Shown: positions 43,901-52,244, counted from the stretch's first letter. The stretch is 64,000 nt of DNA from Hymenobacter sp. IS2118 (GCF_000715495.1 NZ_JNLX01000087.1:17877-81876); one strand, 5' to 3'. The notes: generated by a model not told the origin, from the sequence alone. Numbers and translations are program-made.

Positions 43901-45457
43901 TGAGGTCGGGGTCACCGTAAAATAGGTGGCCGCGCTATACACGGCCTCGCCGTTGGTAAAGAATAAGCCGACTATTACGCCGTACCTGCCAGGGGCCAGA
44001 TTCGTCGGTTGAAGCACGCTGAAGGTGCCATCGGCCGTGGCAATGGTGCCACCTCTGTTTACGAGAGAAAATGAGCCGCTGCCGGTCACATCCAGATATA
44101 CTCCAACTACGCCACCGGCCTGCGCCGTGCCGCTGTAGGTGGGCGTGCGGATGGCCGTTTGGCTGCCATCGGCGGGGCTGAGCAGCACGGGCGGGCCGGC
44201 CGTGGCAAAGTGCTCTACGCTGCCGTAGCTGGTGCCTGCGCTGTTGGTGGCATAGGCCCGCACGTAGTACTTGGTAGCGGGCGCTAAGCCGGAAATGGTG
44301 GCTGAGAACGAGCCCGTGCCGGTGCCGTTAGCCGCCTTGGTATCGGCTGTGGTTGGGGTCGTGTTGGTGGAGCTGTACACCACGCCCCGGTCCGTCACGG
44401 CTGCGCCACCGTCGGCCGTCACGCTGCCGCCAAGCACGGCGCTGGTGGTTGTGATGCTGGTGGCCGCGGCCGTGGTCACGGTTGGGGCTACGGCTACCGA
44501 AACCGCGAGGGCCAGGCCATTATAAGTAGCGCCGGCCGTGGGTGGTACAATCACCGTGCGGCTGGCGCCGGCGGTGCTGAAGCGCAGAATACCACCGGTA
44601 CTCACAAACTGGTCGGCTACGTACAAAAAGCTGTTCGTTGCGTCCAGGGCAATACCGGTGGGCTGGGTAAAGCTGGCGGCGCCGCTGGCCAGCGTGGTTA
44701 CGGCAAAGCCCGTGGCCAGGCTCACCACTTTCAGCGCGTCCAGCGTAGCATCGGCGCTGCCCTGGGTAAAGAAAATGCGGTTACTGGCCACGTCCAGGGC
44801 CAGGCCGTTGTAAGCCGCATTGGCGAGGGCCGGTACCACCACCGTGCGGCCGGCACCCGTCAGGCTGAAGCGCAGGATGCCACCGCCGCCGATATACTGG
44901 TCGGCCACGTACAAAAAGCTGTTCGTTGCGTCCAGGGCAATGCCGGTGGGCTGGGTGAAGCTGGCGGCGCCGCTGGCCAGCGTGGTTACGGCAAAGCCCG
45001 TGGCTAGGCTCACCACTTTCAGCGCGTCCAGTGCGGGATTGGTGGCGCTGCCCTGGGTAAAAAACAGGCGGTTGCCGGCCACGTCCAGAGCCAGGCCGTT
45101 GTAGGTAGCGCCTGCGGTGGGCGGCACGATAACCGTCCTGTTGGTGCCGTCGGCGTTGTAGCGCACGATACCGGTAGCGCCCAGGTAGTGGTCGGCCACA
45201 TACACGAAGCCGTTGGCCTGGTCGAAGGCAATGCCGGCGGGCTGTCGGAAGTTGGTGCTGCCGCTGGCCAGCGTGGCGCCGGCCGTACCATCCGGGTTCA
45301 CCGCTTTGGCGGCGTCGAGGGCGGCGTTGCTGCCGCTGCCTTGCGTGTAGTAGAGCCGCACGGCCTGGGCCGAGGCACCAGGCGCCACCAGCAGCAGCAA
45401 AAGCACCAACGCTACGCCCAGTTGGGCAAAGCACCGCAAATTATAGCTGTGTTTCAT
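40910..45457 (-). CDS. Giant secreted propeller/Ig-repeat protein with T9SS tail
   Basis: 1,515 residues from ATG 45457 (signal peptide about 1-32, ending ASAQA). The N-terminal part has three NHL-like propeller repeats of about 96 residues (GLALDVAGNRLFFTQGS, IALDATNSFLYVADQ). A fibronectin-like segment (about 345-425) follows, then several bacterial Ig-like domains, two of which share SEAVSGFVASDVV. A C-terminal half with beta-helix-like strands leads to a T9SS type A domain (VYPNPATKAVFLELPAG to GVYSLRLQTEAG). It is a large surface or secreted adhesin-like or matrix protein. Internal DNA repeats are nearly identical, showing recent duplication or gene conversion. Confidence 0.9.
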   Translation of the reverse strand: MKHSYNLRCFAQLGVALVLLLLLVAPGASAQAVRLYYTQGSGSNAALDAAKAVNPDGTAGATLASGSTNFRQPAGIAFDQANGFVYVADHYLGATGIVRYNADGTNRTVIVPPTAGATYNGLALDVAGNRLFFTQGSATNPALDALKVVSLATGFAVTTLASGAASFTQPTGIALDATNSFLYVADQYIGGGGILRFSLTGAGRTVVVPALANAAYNGLALDVASNRIFFTQGSADATLDALKVVSLATGFAVTTLASGAASFTQPTGIALDATNSFLYVADQFVSTGGILRFSTAGASRTVIVPPTAGATYNGLALAVSVAVAPTVTTAAATSITTTSAVLGGSVTADGGAAVTDRGVVYSSTNTTPTTADTKAANGTGTGSFSATISGLAPATKYYVRAYATNSAGTSYGSVEHFATAGPPVLLSPADGSQTAIRTPTYSGTAQAGGVVGVYLDVTGSGSFSLVNRGGTIATADGTFSVLQPTNLAPGRYGVIVGLFFTNGEAVYSAATYFTVTPTSLLVDISSSTGASGSTSSASPFAYTVTFSEAVSGFVASDVVVDNGTLSGFAGSGTTYTFNVTPAGNGAVTVNVPANVAIDANNMGNSAATQFTITYSQPVTAAPVVIAPANGSLVSTNTPTYTGTAPAGSTVTVIVDGTAIGTTTASASGGWSLPQPTALAQGSHTVRATAQTSGSAVSANSNTNTFTVDTVAPQTSIVSGPPANTNSTTATFSFSSNESPVTYQASLDGAGFTATANPRVYTGLTDGSHTLSVRAADAAGNVDATPATYSWTVDTTSPTALISSTATSPTSTSPIPVTVTFSEAVSGFVASDVVLDNGTLSGFAGSGTTYTFNVTPAGNGAVTVNVPANVAIDANNTGNSAATQFTIQYNAPITVAVWNGSMSTNWFTPENWTGGVPTATIDATIPAGAPRYPLLEAGTASAKSLFLSTGAGLAQNGGVIDLKGSFVNNGIFSATGGSVALTGTVSQAVGGSAPSTFWNLSVGANGASLTGVAAVQRVLTLAGSLTTDANSFTLLSNAAGTAMVVNTGGTVVGNATVQRYINPSLNAGAGYRHYSSPVANSTVADLATTGFGPVVNGSYNTSATPTTVKPYPTVFGYDQSRLATTSNNLAAFDKGWFSPASTTAALAVGRGYTVNLRANQVVDFVGTLNNGDQTLSLARNSGSTAAAAGWQLVGNRYPAPLDFSLVAASDRPNLDAAIYVFESTSQYNGQYRSYINGLGNPVVTMGQGFFVRVSEGQTTGSLTFRNSQRLTTYQDPTFRRSTTETRPLVQLQLGGPAAGLATDNTHIYFEAGATAGLDSQFDAVKLANSTGLNLSSLALGSELSINGLPLPVSTSLVVPLRVRVPATGTYTLTALQVLNFSPNAQPFLRDLQLNTLTDLHQQPSYTFTQDAANSTPRFELVFARQVLATASATLVAQVAVYPNPATKAVFLELPAGLSRKAVTAALVDALGRVVVQQVLPAGRATHTLPLANVATGVYSLRLQTEAGMVVKKLVVE
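42801..43831 (-). repeat. Pair of 209-bp near-identical Ig-domain repeats
   Basis: 42801-43009 and 43623-43831 are direct repeats differing at only about a dozen positions, and both encode the SEAVSGFVASDVV to SAATQFTI segment in the same frame. They are 822 nt apart, a whole number of codons, so recombination between them would delete an in-frame block. Confidence 0.92.
44521..45110 (-). repeat. 288-bp tandem propeller-repeat units
   Basis: Two adjacent units of 288 nt (offset 44621 to 44909) share long blocks with only scattered differences; a third, more diverged unit lies at about 45110-45300. The period is 96 codons, matching one protein repeat. Confidence 0.88.
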
Positions 45458-45533
45458 GCGGGCAGGATTTGGCGAAATAAAGAGGATTCCATGAGAAGTA
45501 GCGGGTTGCAATACGACATCAATTAATTATGCA

Positions 45534-46229
45534 TCAGAAGCTTGGGTAAACCCCGAATACCGATATGCAATAAATCATGGCCAGCGAAGGCGGCATAATA
45601 TCGACGGGCTGGCCGCTGCCGGTGGGCTGCACGGTGCCGGCAGCGGCCGTTTCGTTGGGCGAGGCGCCGTAGCCCAGCGCGCTCACGGCTTCGCCGTTCA
45701 CATCGGTGGCCACGGTGGCGGCCGGCAACAAGCCAACCGGGGAGGCACTGGTGGGCGTGGCGCTGGCCCGCAGCCCATGGGTGTGGGTCGGCAGCTGCGC
45801 CTGCGTTAACGTCACGGTTTCGGCCCCGAAAGACTGGCCCAGTACATAATTATTGGCAAGGCCCGGACCCTGACCAAAATGCCGGGGCGCCCGGCTGCGC
45901 AGGTCGGGTAAGGCAAAGGTGTCTTGGCCATCGCCGCCGTAGGTGGTCCCAATCAGATTAAACAAGACGTCGTATTCCGATATTGGCAATAACCGCCCGT
46001 CACACGGTAGGTAGTTCTGAGGTGCGAAGCTGCCCGCAAACAGCATTATCTCGCCGACGTAAGGCGCGTTTAGCGTATTGCGGGGGCCGGCCACGGCGGG
46101 GGCCGCCACGGTGGCGCCGAGCATCAACGCGCCCAGGCGCTTGAGCCAGCTGCGGCGCTCCGGCTGCGCCGGAGCCGGACGAACACCATAGGCCGGCATC
46201 AGGCCGGCAGCGGTAGCTATTAGTCGCAT
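45534..46229 (-). CDS. Phage tail collar-like protein with Tat-type N-terminus (copy 3 of 3)
   Basis: 231 residues. After about 24 residues comes RRSWLKRLGAL, a twin-arginine-like motif followed by a hydrophobic stretch ending AGPRN. The mature part is a Tail Collar/MdpB-type domain: GEIMLFAGSFAPQNYLPCDGRLLPIS, here noted by its PCDGRLLPIS core, and YGGDGQDTFALPDLRSR. It also has LPTHTHG and a closing MIYCISVFGVYPSF-type end. Homologues are annotated as phage tail fibre or microcystin-dependent protein, but no phage genes are nearby. It is probably exported folded. Confidence 0.85.
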   Translation of the reverse strand: MRLIATAAGLMPAYGVRPAPAQPERRSWLKRLGALMLGATVAAPAVAGPRNTLNAPYVGEIMLFAGSFAPQNYLPCDGRLLPISEYDVLFNLIGTTYGGDGQDTFALPDLRSRAPRHFGQGPGLANNYVLGQSFGAETVTLTQAQLPTHTHGLRASATPTSASPVGLLPAATVATDVNGEAVSALGYGASPNETAAAGTVQPTGSGQPVDIMPPSLAMIYCISVFGVYPSF

Positions 46230-46371
46230 CGCAAAGAAATTATTAAAAAAGGAAGGTAAATGCCCGTACTATGGGGTGAGCCATAAGCTTTAAGCTGCAA
46301 GCCGCAAGCTTTCATTTTGATTATCAATTAATTGCCAGCCATTCATTGTGCGTTTATTTTCGCATAATTGC

Positions 46372-47070
46372 TTAAGGACGCGGCGGAAACAGGCCGGAAA
46401 GGCAGATGCAGTAGTTCAGGGCCAGGTAAGGCGACAGCTCAAAGGGCTGCTGGGCACCGGCGGCGGCCACGGTGCCGACGGCGGCGGCGGCATCGGGCGC
46501 GGGGGCGCGGTTGAGGTAGACAATGGCTGCGCCGGTGGCCGTGGCGCCGTTTGCCAGCACCGCCGGCACGCCCACGGTGGGCGAGCTGCTGGTACCGGCC
46601 GCATTACTCACCCCAGCGGCGTGCTGGTGCGCGGGCAGCTCGGCGGTGAGCAGCGTGTGTGTTGGGCTGCCAGTGCGGTCGCCTACGTTTTGCTGTGTAA
46701 GGCCCGGCCCCTGCCCTACCCCAATGGCGGCGGCCCCACGCAGGTCGGGCAGGCCAAAGGTGGTTCGGCCGTCGCCGCCGTAGTTGGTGCCCAGAATGGA
46801 AAACAACGCCGTGTTTGAGGCGATGGGCAATAGCTGGCCCTGGCACAGGGCGAAGTTGCGCGGCGCGAAGTTGCAGCCCAGCAGCACTATCTCGCCAACG
46901 AAGGAATTCGTGCCGCCCAGGGGGCTCGCGGGCCGGGCCAGCGCGGGGGCAGCCAGGGCGGTGCCGCCCAGCAGGGCTCCCAGGCGCTTCAGCCAGCTGC
47001 GGCGGGTGGGTTCGGGCTGCGTGAGCCCGGTCGCGGCCGCCAGGGCGGCAGGTGAGTCGAAATCAGTCAT
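46372..47070 (-). CDS. Phage tail collar-like protein with Tat-type N-terminus (copy 2 of 3)
   Basis: 232 residues. TRRSWLKRLGALLGG marks the Tat-like signal (about 22-48). The collar domain shows FALCQGQLLPIA, YGGDGRTTFGLPDLRG, LPAHQHA and the terminal YCICLSGLFPPRP. It is a paralogue of both neighbours on the same strand. A 142-nt gap follows, with AAGCTTTAAGCTGCAAGC inverted words at about 46286-46312. Function outside phage is unknown. Confidence 0.85.
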   Translation of the reverse strand: MTDFDSPAALAAATGLTQPEPTRRSWLKRLGALLGGTALAAPALARPASPLGGTNSFVGEIVLLGCNFAPRNFALCQGQLLPIASNTALFSILGTNYGGDGRTTFGLPDLRGAAAIGVGQGPGLTQQNVGDRTGSPTHTLLTAELPAHQHAAGVSNAAGTSSSPTVGVPAVLANGATATGAAIVYLNRAPAPDAAAAVGTVAAAGAQQPFELSPYLALNYCICLSGLFPPRP

Positions 47071-47109
47071 AAGAAATAAGACGGGAGAGGAAGCACCCCG
47101 GCCGGGGCT

Positions 47110-47811
47110 TTAGCTGCGGGATGGAAAAACGCCCTGGAGGGCAATGCAGTAGCAAAGCGCCAAACCAGGCGACATCACGTTCACGGCCTGGCTGGCTCCC
47201 GCCTGGGCGAGGGCAGTACCGGCGAAGTTGCTGGTGGGGTCGGCGCCGTACGCCAGCAGGCTCACGGCTTCGCCGTTGAGGTCGTTGCCGGCCGAGGCCA
47301 CGGCCGCCACGGTATTCACGGGCGAGTTGCTGGTGGCGGCGGCGCTGCTCACCTGGTAGCCGTGGGTGTGGGTGGGGAGCTGCGTGCTCGACAACACCAC
47401 CGCATCGTCGCCACCGAACTGCCCCTGGAAATAGTCTGGCCGGCCCGGCCCCTGGCCAAAGCCTATCGGCATGCGCCCACGCAGGTCGGGCAGGGCAAAA
47501 GTGGTTTGGCCATTGCCGCCGTAGGTGGTACCCAGCAGCGCAAACAGGGCCGAGTACTGATTGATGGGCAGTAGCTGGCCGTCGCAACGCGCCCAGCCTC
47601 TCGGAGCCGAGCCATAGGGAAAGAGCTGAATTTCGGAGAGGTACGGCTCAATGCTCTGCACCTGCAGGGGAGCGGCAGGGCGGGCCTGGGCACTGCGGCT
47701 CAGGAGCAGGCCACCCACCAGCGCGCCCAGGCCTTTGAGCCAGCTGCGGCGGGCGGCGGCAGGCGGCGGTGCGCCGGGCTGCGCGAGGCTAGCAGTAGAA
47801 GGTATTGCCAT
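47110..47811 (-). CDS. Phage tail collar-like protein with Tat-type N-terminus (copy 1 of 3)
   Basis: 233 residues from ATG 47811 (the longer frame to 47898 is preceded by an unlikely leader). ARRSWLKGLGALVGG is the Tat-like motif. The collar domain has ARCDGQLLPINQ, YGGNGQTTFALPDLRGRM, LPTHTHGYQ and a closing YCIALQGVFPSRS. It is the first gene of the three-copy run, and the following copy begins 40 nt after its stop. The run is not embedded in a prophage. Confidence 0.86.
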   Translation of the reverse strand: MAIPSTASLAQPGAPPPAAARRSWLKGLGALVGGLLLSRSAQARPAAPLQVQSIEPYLSEIQLFPYGSAPRGWARCDGQLLPINQYSALFALLGTTYGGNGQTTFALPDLRGRMPIGFGQGPGRPDYFQGQFGGDDAVVLSSTQLPTHTHGYQVSSAAATSNSPVNTVAAVASAGNDLNGEAVSLLAYGADPTSNFAGTALAQAGASQAVNVMSPGLALCYCIALQGVFPSRS

Positions 47812-47935
47812 AAAAAAGAGGAAAATGAAGAAAACAAAAGGGCGGTGGCAGTCAGCAGAACTACTAAAGGAAGGGCAAACAAACATACAGCAATTCATTT
47901 ATAAAAACTAGCATATCTACCCTGAATAAAACACC

Positions 47936-47976
47936 AAAATGCCCCCACCGCCCGCATTGGGCCGTGGGGGCATTTT
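47936..47976. terminator. Bidirectional terminator downstream of pgk
   Basis: AAAATGCCCCCAC (47936-47948) pairs with GTGGGGGCATTTT (47964-47976). It terminates the leftward pgk gene, whose stop is at 48015. Confidence 0.9.
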
Positions 47977-48014
47977 AGCTACCCTTAGCAAAACTGTAGT
48001 ACCAGGCGGCGGTG

Positions 48015-49205
48015 CTAGCCCAGCGCCGCCACGCCGGGCAGCTCCTTGCCTTCCATGTACTCCAGCAGCGCGCCGCCGCCGGTGCTGATGTAGCTCACCT
48101 GCTCGCCGAAGCCCAGCTGCTGAACGGCCGCGGCCGAGTCGCCACCGCCGATGAGCGAGTAGGCGCCTTTGGCCGTGGCGTCGGCAATGGCGTGGGCCAC
48201 CTGCTCGGTGCCTTGGGCGAAGTTGGGCATCTCAAACACGCCCATGGGACCATTCCAGAGAATGGTTTTGCTCTCGCGGATGATGGCCGTGAAGGCCTCG
48301 CGGCTTTCGGGGCCCAGGTCGAGGCCCATCCAGCCCTCCGGGATTTCGGTGTTGGGCGCCTCCTTCACATTGGCGTCGTTGGCGAACTTGTCGGCAATGA
48401 GCGAGTCGGTGGGCAGCACCAGGTTCACGCCCTTTTCTTTGGCTTTCTGGATGAGCTCGCGGGCCAGGTCCACCTTGTCGGCTTCGAGCAGCGAGCTGCC
48501 CACTTTGCCGCCCTGCGCCACCGCAAAGGTGTAGGCCATGCCCCCGCCGATGAGCAGGTTGTCTACCTTATCGAGCAGTTTTTCGATGATTAGAATCTTA
48601 TCCGAAATCTTGGCGCCGCCCATGATGGCGGTGAAGGGCCGCTCGGCTTCTTCCAGCACTTTCTTGGCGTTGTCGAGCTCCGACTGCAGCAGGTAGCCGC
48701 CCACCCGGTCTTCGGGCGCAAAGGAGTGGGCCATTACGGCCGTGGAGGCGTGGGCGCGGTGGGCGGTGCCAAAGGCGTCGTTCACGTACACGGTGCCCAG
48801 CTTGGCCAGTTTGGCAGCAAAGTCTTTATCGCCGGCTTCCTCTTCTTTGTAGAAGCGCACGTTGTCCATCAGCAGCACCTGGCCGGGCTGCAGGGCCGCG
48901 GCTTTTTGCGCGGCGTCGTCGCCCAGCACGTCGCCCCCAAACTGCACCTCGCGGCCGTATTCCTCGGTGAGGCGCGCCACCAGGCTTTCCAGCGAAAACT
49001 TCTTCTCGTAGCCGCCCTTAGGCCGGCCCAGGTGCGAGAGCAGCACCACGGAGCCGCCGTCGTTGAGGATTTTCATCACCGAGCGCGTGGCCATGCGGAT
49101 GCGCGTATCGTCGGTGATGCGCAGGTCTTTGTCGAGCGGCACGTTGAAATCGACGCGCATTACGGCGCGCTTGCCAGCGAAATTGTAGTTATCGAGGGTG
49201 TTCAT
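48015..49205 (-). CDS. pgk: Phosphoglycerate kinase
   Basis: 396 residues from ATG 49205. The N-domain carries RVDFNVPLD and [10 protein letters not shown] (substrate binding), and the C-domain has the GGAKISDKI region and the nucleotide loop near IGGGDSAAA. Length and order match bacterial PGK. It transfers phosphate from 1,3-bisphosphoglycerate to ADP in glycolysis. The start is chosen over an upstream in-frame start because the protein then begins at the conserved N-terminus. It is preceded by a MITE-like palindrome. Confidence 0.98.
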   Translation of the reverse strand: MNTLDNYNFAGKRAVMRVDFNVPLDKDLRITDDTRIRMATRSVMKILNDGGSVVLLSHLGRPKGGYEKKFSLESLVARLTEEYGREVQFGGDVLGDDAAQKAAALQPGQVLLMDNVRFYKEEEAGDKDFAAKLAKLGTVYVNDAFGTAHRAHASTAVMAHSFAPEDRVGGYLLQSELDNAKKVLEEAERPFTAIMGGAKISDKILIIEKLLDKVDNLLIGGGMAYTFAVAQGGKVGSSLLEADKVDLARELIQKAKEKGVNLVLPTDSLIADKFANDANVKEAPNTEIPEGWMGLDLGPESREAFTAIIRESKTILWNGPMGVFEMPNFAQGTEQVAHAIADATAKGAYSLIGGGDSAAAVQQLGFGEQVSYISTGGGALLEYMEGKELPGVAALG

Positions 49206-49242
49206 CGAATGGGAAGGCGTTGGTTTGAGGCTGCAAAGTAGC

Positions 49243-49427
49243 ACGACAACTCCCCTCCTTACCAAGGAGGGGACGCTGGTGCGACGCGCCAGCGGGGGTG
49301 GTTGTGGGCATTGGACGCTAGCGGCGCAACTCGTCCTTGAACCGTTCAGCCGTTGTTCAACGCCTCAACCACCCCAGCCAGCGCGTTGCGCTGGCATCCC
49401 CTCCTTGGTAAGGAGGGGAGTTGTCGT
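49243..49427. mobile_element. MITE-like palindromic element between pgk and ddl
   Basis: The ends are inverted copies, 31 nt perfect (ACGACAACTCCCCTCC start; its complement at 49397-49427), and each end contains a small hairpin CCTCCTTaccAAGGAGG. The arms continue inward with CGCCAGC and GGTGGTTG inverses. Total 185 bp, no gene. It sits between divergent pgk and ddl and may carry or disturb their promoters. Confidence 0.8.
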
Positions 49428-49450
49428 TCTGCTGGCCCCGTTCCCCTCCT

Positions 49451-49458
49451 TACCTTTG
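49451..49458 (+). promoter_or_regulatory. -7 promoter box of ddl
   Basis: TACCTTTG fits TAnnTTTG exactly and ends 8 nt before the ATG at 49467. Transcription would start at or next to the start codon, giving a leaderless or nearly leaderless mRNA. A -33 box is not clear because the upstream region is the palindrome. Confidence 0.5.
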
Positions 49459-49466
49459 CCTCACTT

Positions 49467-52241
49467 ATGAGAATCGGCATTTTTTTCGGGGGCACTTCGC
49501 GCGAGCGGGAAATTTCTTTCGCCGGCGGCCGCACCGTCTTTGATAATTTAGACAAGGCCCTGTTTCAGCCAGTGCCCATCTTCGTGGACAGCCTGGGGCA
49601 GTTTATTCTGCTCGACTGGCAGTTTATTTACAAGGGTACCATTCGGGACTTCTACCCGCCGGTGTCGTCGCAGCCGCCTTCGCTGCACCATTTGCAGGTG
49701 TACATCGAGAGCCTGGGCGAGCTCAGCCCCGAGGAGAAATTCCAGGCCATTTCCAAAGTGGGCCGCCAGGTGCAAATAGCGGAACTGCCGCTGCTCATGG
49801 ACTTCGCGTTTCTGGCCCTGCACGGGCCGGGCGGCGAAGACGGCGCCATTCAGGGCATGCTGGAGTGGCTGGGCATCCCGTACTCGGGTTCCGGCATTCT
49901 GCCCTCGGCCTTTGGCATCGACAAAATTGCGCAGAAGAACCTGCTGCACGCCCTGGGCCGGCCCACGCCCGCTTTCCGCGTCATCAAGGCCGAGGAATGG
50001 GACAGCACCAACCACGCCGCCACGCTGAGCTACCTGGTGCGCGAGCTGGGTTTGCCGCTGGTGCTCAAAGCGCCGCGCCAGGGCTCTAGCATCGGCGTGA
50101 GCATTCTGAAAACCGACGACTTGGCCAAGTTCGAGGACGCCGTGGAGCGCAGCCTGTTCCGCAAAACCCTCACCAAGGAGGAATGGCTGCGGCTGGGCGA
50201 GCAGGACAAGCTGGCCTGGGTGCAGCACCTCACCGACATCCGCGAAGGCATTGGCCTACCAGTGGTATTCGACGACGAAACCGCCCCCATCTACCACCCC
50301 GAAACCTTGCTCTTTGCCCTCAACGAGCGGTTTGAGACAGCCGACAGCGTGCGCCTGACCAATGTAGACGGCGAAACGCAGGTGCTGATTGAAAGCTTTG
50401 TGGCCGGGCGCGAGTTCAGCTGCATTGTGGTGGAAGACGCCAGCGGCCTGCCTCTGGCCCTGCCGCCCACCGAGATTGTGAAGGGCGACGAGCTATTCGA
50501 CTACCGCTCGAAGTACCTGCCCGGGCTGGCGCGCAAAGTCACGCCCATTGACCTGCCCGAGGAAAAAATTCAGGAAATCCGCGAAGCCTGCGAGGAGATG
50601 TTCCGCACGTTCGGCTTCCAGGTGTACGCGCGCCTCGACGGCTTCTATGTGGAAGGGAATGAGGGTATGGGGGTAGGAGGGCATGAAGTAGACAAATCCT
50701 ATACCGCAACTCCTACCCCCATACCCTCCCCCCCCCCTACCCTATACCTCAACGACCCGAACACAACATCGGGCATGCTGCCGGCGTCGTTCTTCTTCCA
50801 CCAGGCGGCCGAAATCGGGCTCAACCCGTCCCAGTTTCTCACATTTCTGATTCGCACGTCGCTGGCGGCGCGGCGCCGGGCCGGACTGCGGCCCGTGAAG
50901 CTGGCGCAGCTGCTGGCCCGGCTGGACGAAGCCGTGGCCGGCCGCCAGCACGAAACCACCGAGCGCATCCGCGTGGCCGTAATTATGGGCGGCTACTCCT
51001 CGGAGCGGCACATTTCGGTGGAAAGCGGCCGCAACATCTACGAGAAGCTCAGCTCCTCGGCCAAGTACGCGCCGGTGCCGGTGTTCCTCACCGGCTCGGC
51101 CGACGAGCACCGCCTCTACGTGCTGCCCGTGAACGTGATGTTGAAGGACAACGCCGACGACATCCGCGAAAAGATTGAGCACGCCGAGGCTGGCGAGGCC
51201 CCGCACCCCATTCTGGAGCGTATCCGCCGCGAAGCCAGCGCCATCACGAGCACCTACGCGGGCCAGGGGCTGGCCTTGCCCCGCCGCATTACCTTCGAAG
51301 ACCTGGCCCAGCTGGCCGACGAGGTGTTTATTGCCCTGCACGGCCGGCCCGGCGAAGACGGCGCGCTGCAGCAGCAGCTGGAAAAATTCGGGATGCCCTA
51401 CAACGGCTCGGGCGTGGCCAGCAGCAGCGTCACCATCAACAAGTTCGAAACCAACAAGCGCCTGCGCACCGCCGGCCTGCTAGTGGCCGAGCACCGCATG
51501 GCCGCCAAGCTGGAGTGGCAGGCCGAGGCCGAAAGCTTCTACCGCACGCTCGAAACCCAGTTCCCCTACCCCTTCATTGCCAAACCCGCCGACGACGGCT
51601 GCTCTTCGGCGGTGAAGAAAATCAAGACCCGCGCGGAGCTGGAAGCCTTCAGCCAGCTCATTTTTCGGACCGAGGAAGACCTGCTCACGGGCCCCGCCGG
51701 GGTGCTGCAGTTGGGCTTCAAGGAGGAGTTTCCGCGCAAAGACGCTTTCCTGGTCGAAACGCTCATCGGCCGCGACGGGGCCGCGCATTTCCTGGAAGTA
51801 ACGGGTGGCCTGCTCACGTCTTTCGACGAAGATGGGCAGCTCAGCATCGAGGTGTTTGAGGCCAGCGAGGCCCTGGCCACCGGCGAGGTGCTGAGCCTGG
51901 AAGAGAAATTCCTGGCCGGCGAAGGCCAGAACATCACCCCCGCCCGCTACCACGCCGACCCCGCCGAACGCCAGCGCATTTCCAACGAGGTAAAGGCCGT
52001 GCTGCGTCGCGTGGCCGAAGTGCTCGACATTCAGGGCTACGCCCGCATCGACGCCTTCGTGCGCGTGCGCGCCGGGGGCGAAGTTGAGGTGCTCATCATC
52101 GAAGTAAACTCCCTGCCCGGCATGACGCCCGCCACCTGCATTTTCCACCAAACGGCGCTGGCTGGCTACACGCCGTATCAGTTTATCGACCGGATTCTGG
52201 AGTTCGGCAAAGCGCGGGTGGCCTTAAGCACAACCAATTAG
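49467..52241 (+). CDS. ddl: Double-domain D-alanine--D-alanine ligase (ATP-grasp fusion)
   Basis: 924 residues from ATG 49467. Two Ddl-like ATP-grasp modules are joined. Module 1 covers about 1-480: MRIGIFFGGTSREREIS, LHGPGGEDGAIQG, LKAPRQGSSIGVS, LNDPNTTSGMLP. Module 2 covers about 499-924: VIMGGYSSERHIS, LHGRPGEDGALQQ, EVNSLPGMTP. Module 2 keeps the canonical ENV-type C-terminal signature; module 1 has the altered LNDPNTT form. Residues 398-426 are encoded by an inserted palindrome with a C10 run. Ddl joins two D-Ala for peptidoglycan. A duplicated Ddl chain of this kind may occur in related bacteria; whether both modules are active is open. The PASTA gene is downstream after a repeat. Confidence 0.9.
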   Translation: MRIGIFFGGTSREREISFAGGRTVFDNLDKALFQPVPIFVDSLGQFILLDWQFIYKGTIRDFYPPVSSQPPSLHHLQVYIESLGELSPEEKFQAISKVGRQVQIAELPLLMDFAFLALHGPGGEDGAIQGMLEWLGIPYSGSGILPSAFGIDKIAQKNLLHALGRPTPAFRVIKAEEWDSTNHAATLSYLVRELGLPLVLKAPRQGSSIGVSILKTDDLAKFEDAVERSLFRKTLTKEEWLRLGEQDKLAWVQHLTDIREGIGLPVVFDDETAPIYHPETLLFALNERFETADSVRLTNVDGETQVLIESFVAGREFSCIVVEDASGLPLALPPTEIVKGDELFDYRSKYLPGLARKVTPIDLPEEKIQEIREACEEMFRTFGFQVYARLDGFYVEGNEGMGVGGHEVDKSYTATPTPIPSPPPTLYLNDPNTTSGMLPASFFFHQAAEIGLNPSQFLTFLIRTSLAARRRAGLRPVKLAQLLARLDEAVAGRQHETTERIRVAVIMGGYSSERHISVESGRNIYEKLSSSAKYAPVPVFLTGSADEHRLYVLPVNVMLKDNADDIREKIEHAEAGEAPHPILERIRREASAITSTYAGQGLALPRRITFEDLAQLADEVFIALHGRPGEDGALQQQLEKFGMPYNGSGVASSSVTINKFETNKRLRTAGLLVAEHRMAAKLEWQAEAESFYRTLETQFPYPFIAKPADDGCSSAVKKIKTRAELEAFSQLIFRTEEDLLTGPAGVLQLGFKEEFPRKDAFLVETLIGRDGAAHFLEVTGGLLTSFDEDGQLSIEVFEASEALATGEVLSLEEKFLAGEGQNITPARYHADPAERQRISNEVKAVLRRVAEVLDIQGYARIDAFVRVRAGGEVEVLIIEVNSLPGMTPATCIFHQTALAGYTPYQFIDRILEFGKARVALSTTN
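50661..50737. repeat. Palindrome plus C10 tract inside the ddl reading frame
   Basis: GAGGGTATGGGGGTAGGAG (50661-50679) and its perfect inverse (50710-50728) flank a 31-nt loop, followed by ten C (50728-50737). The segment is read through in frame, adding about 29 residues rich in Gly, Pro and Thr between FYVEGN and LYLND. Confidence 0.92.
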
Positions 52242-52244
52242 CCC

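Noticed and set aside
45534..47811. Prophage tail module
   Set aside because: Only collar-domain genes with export signals; no capsid, terminase, portal or lysis genes nearby.
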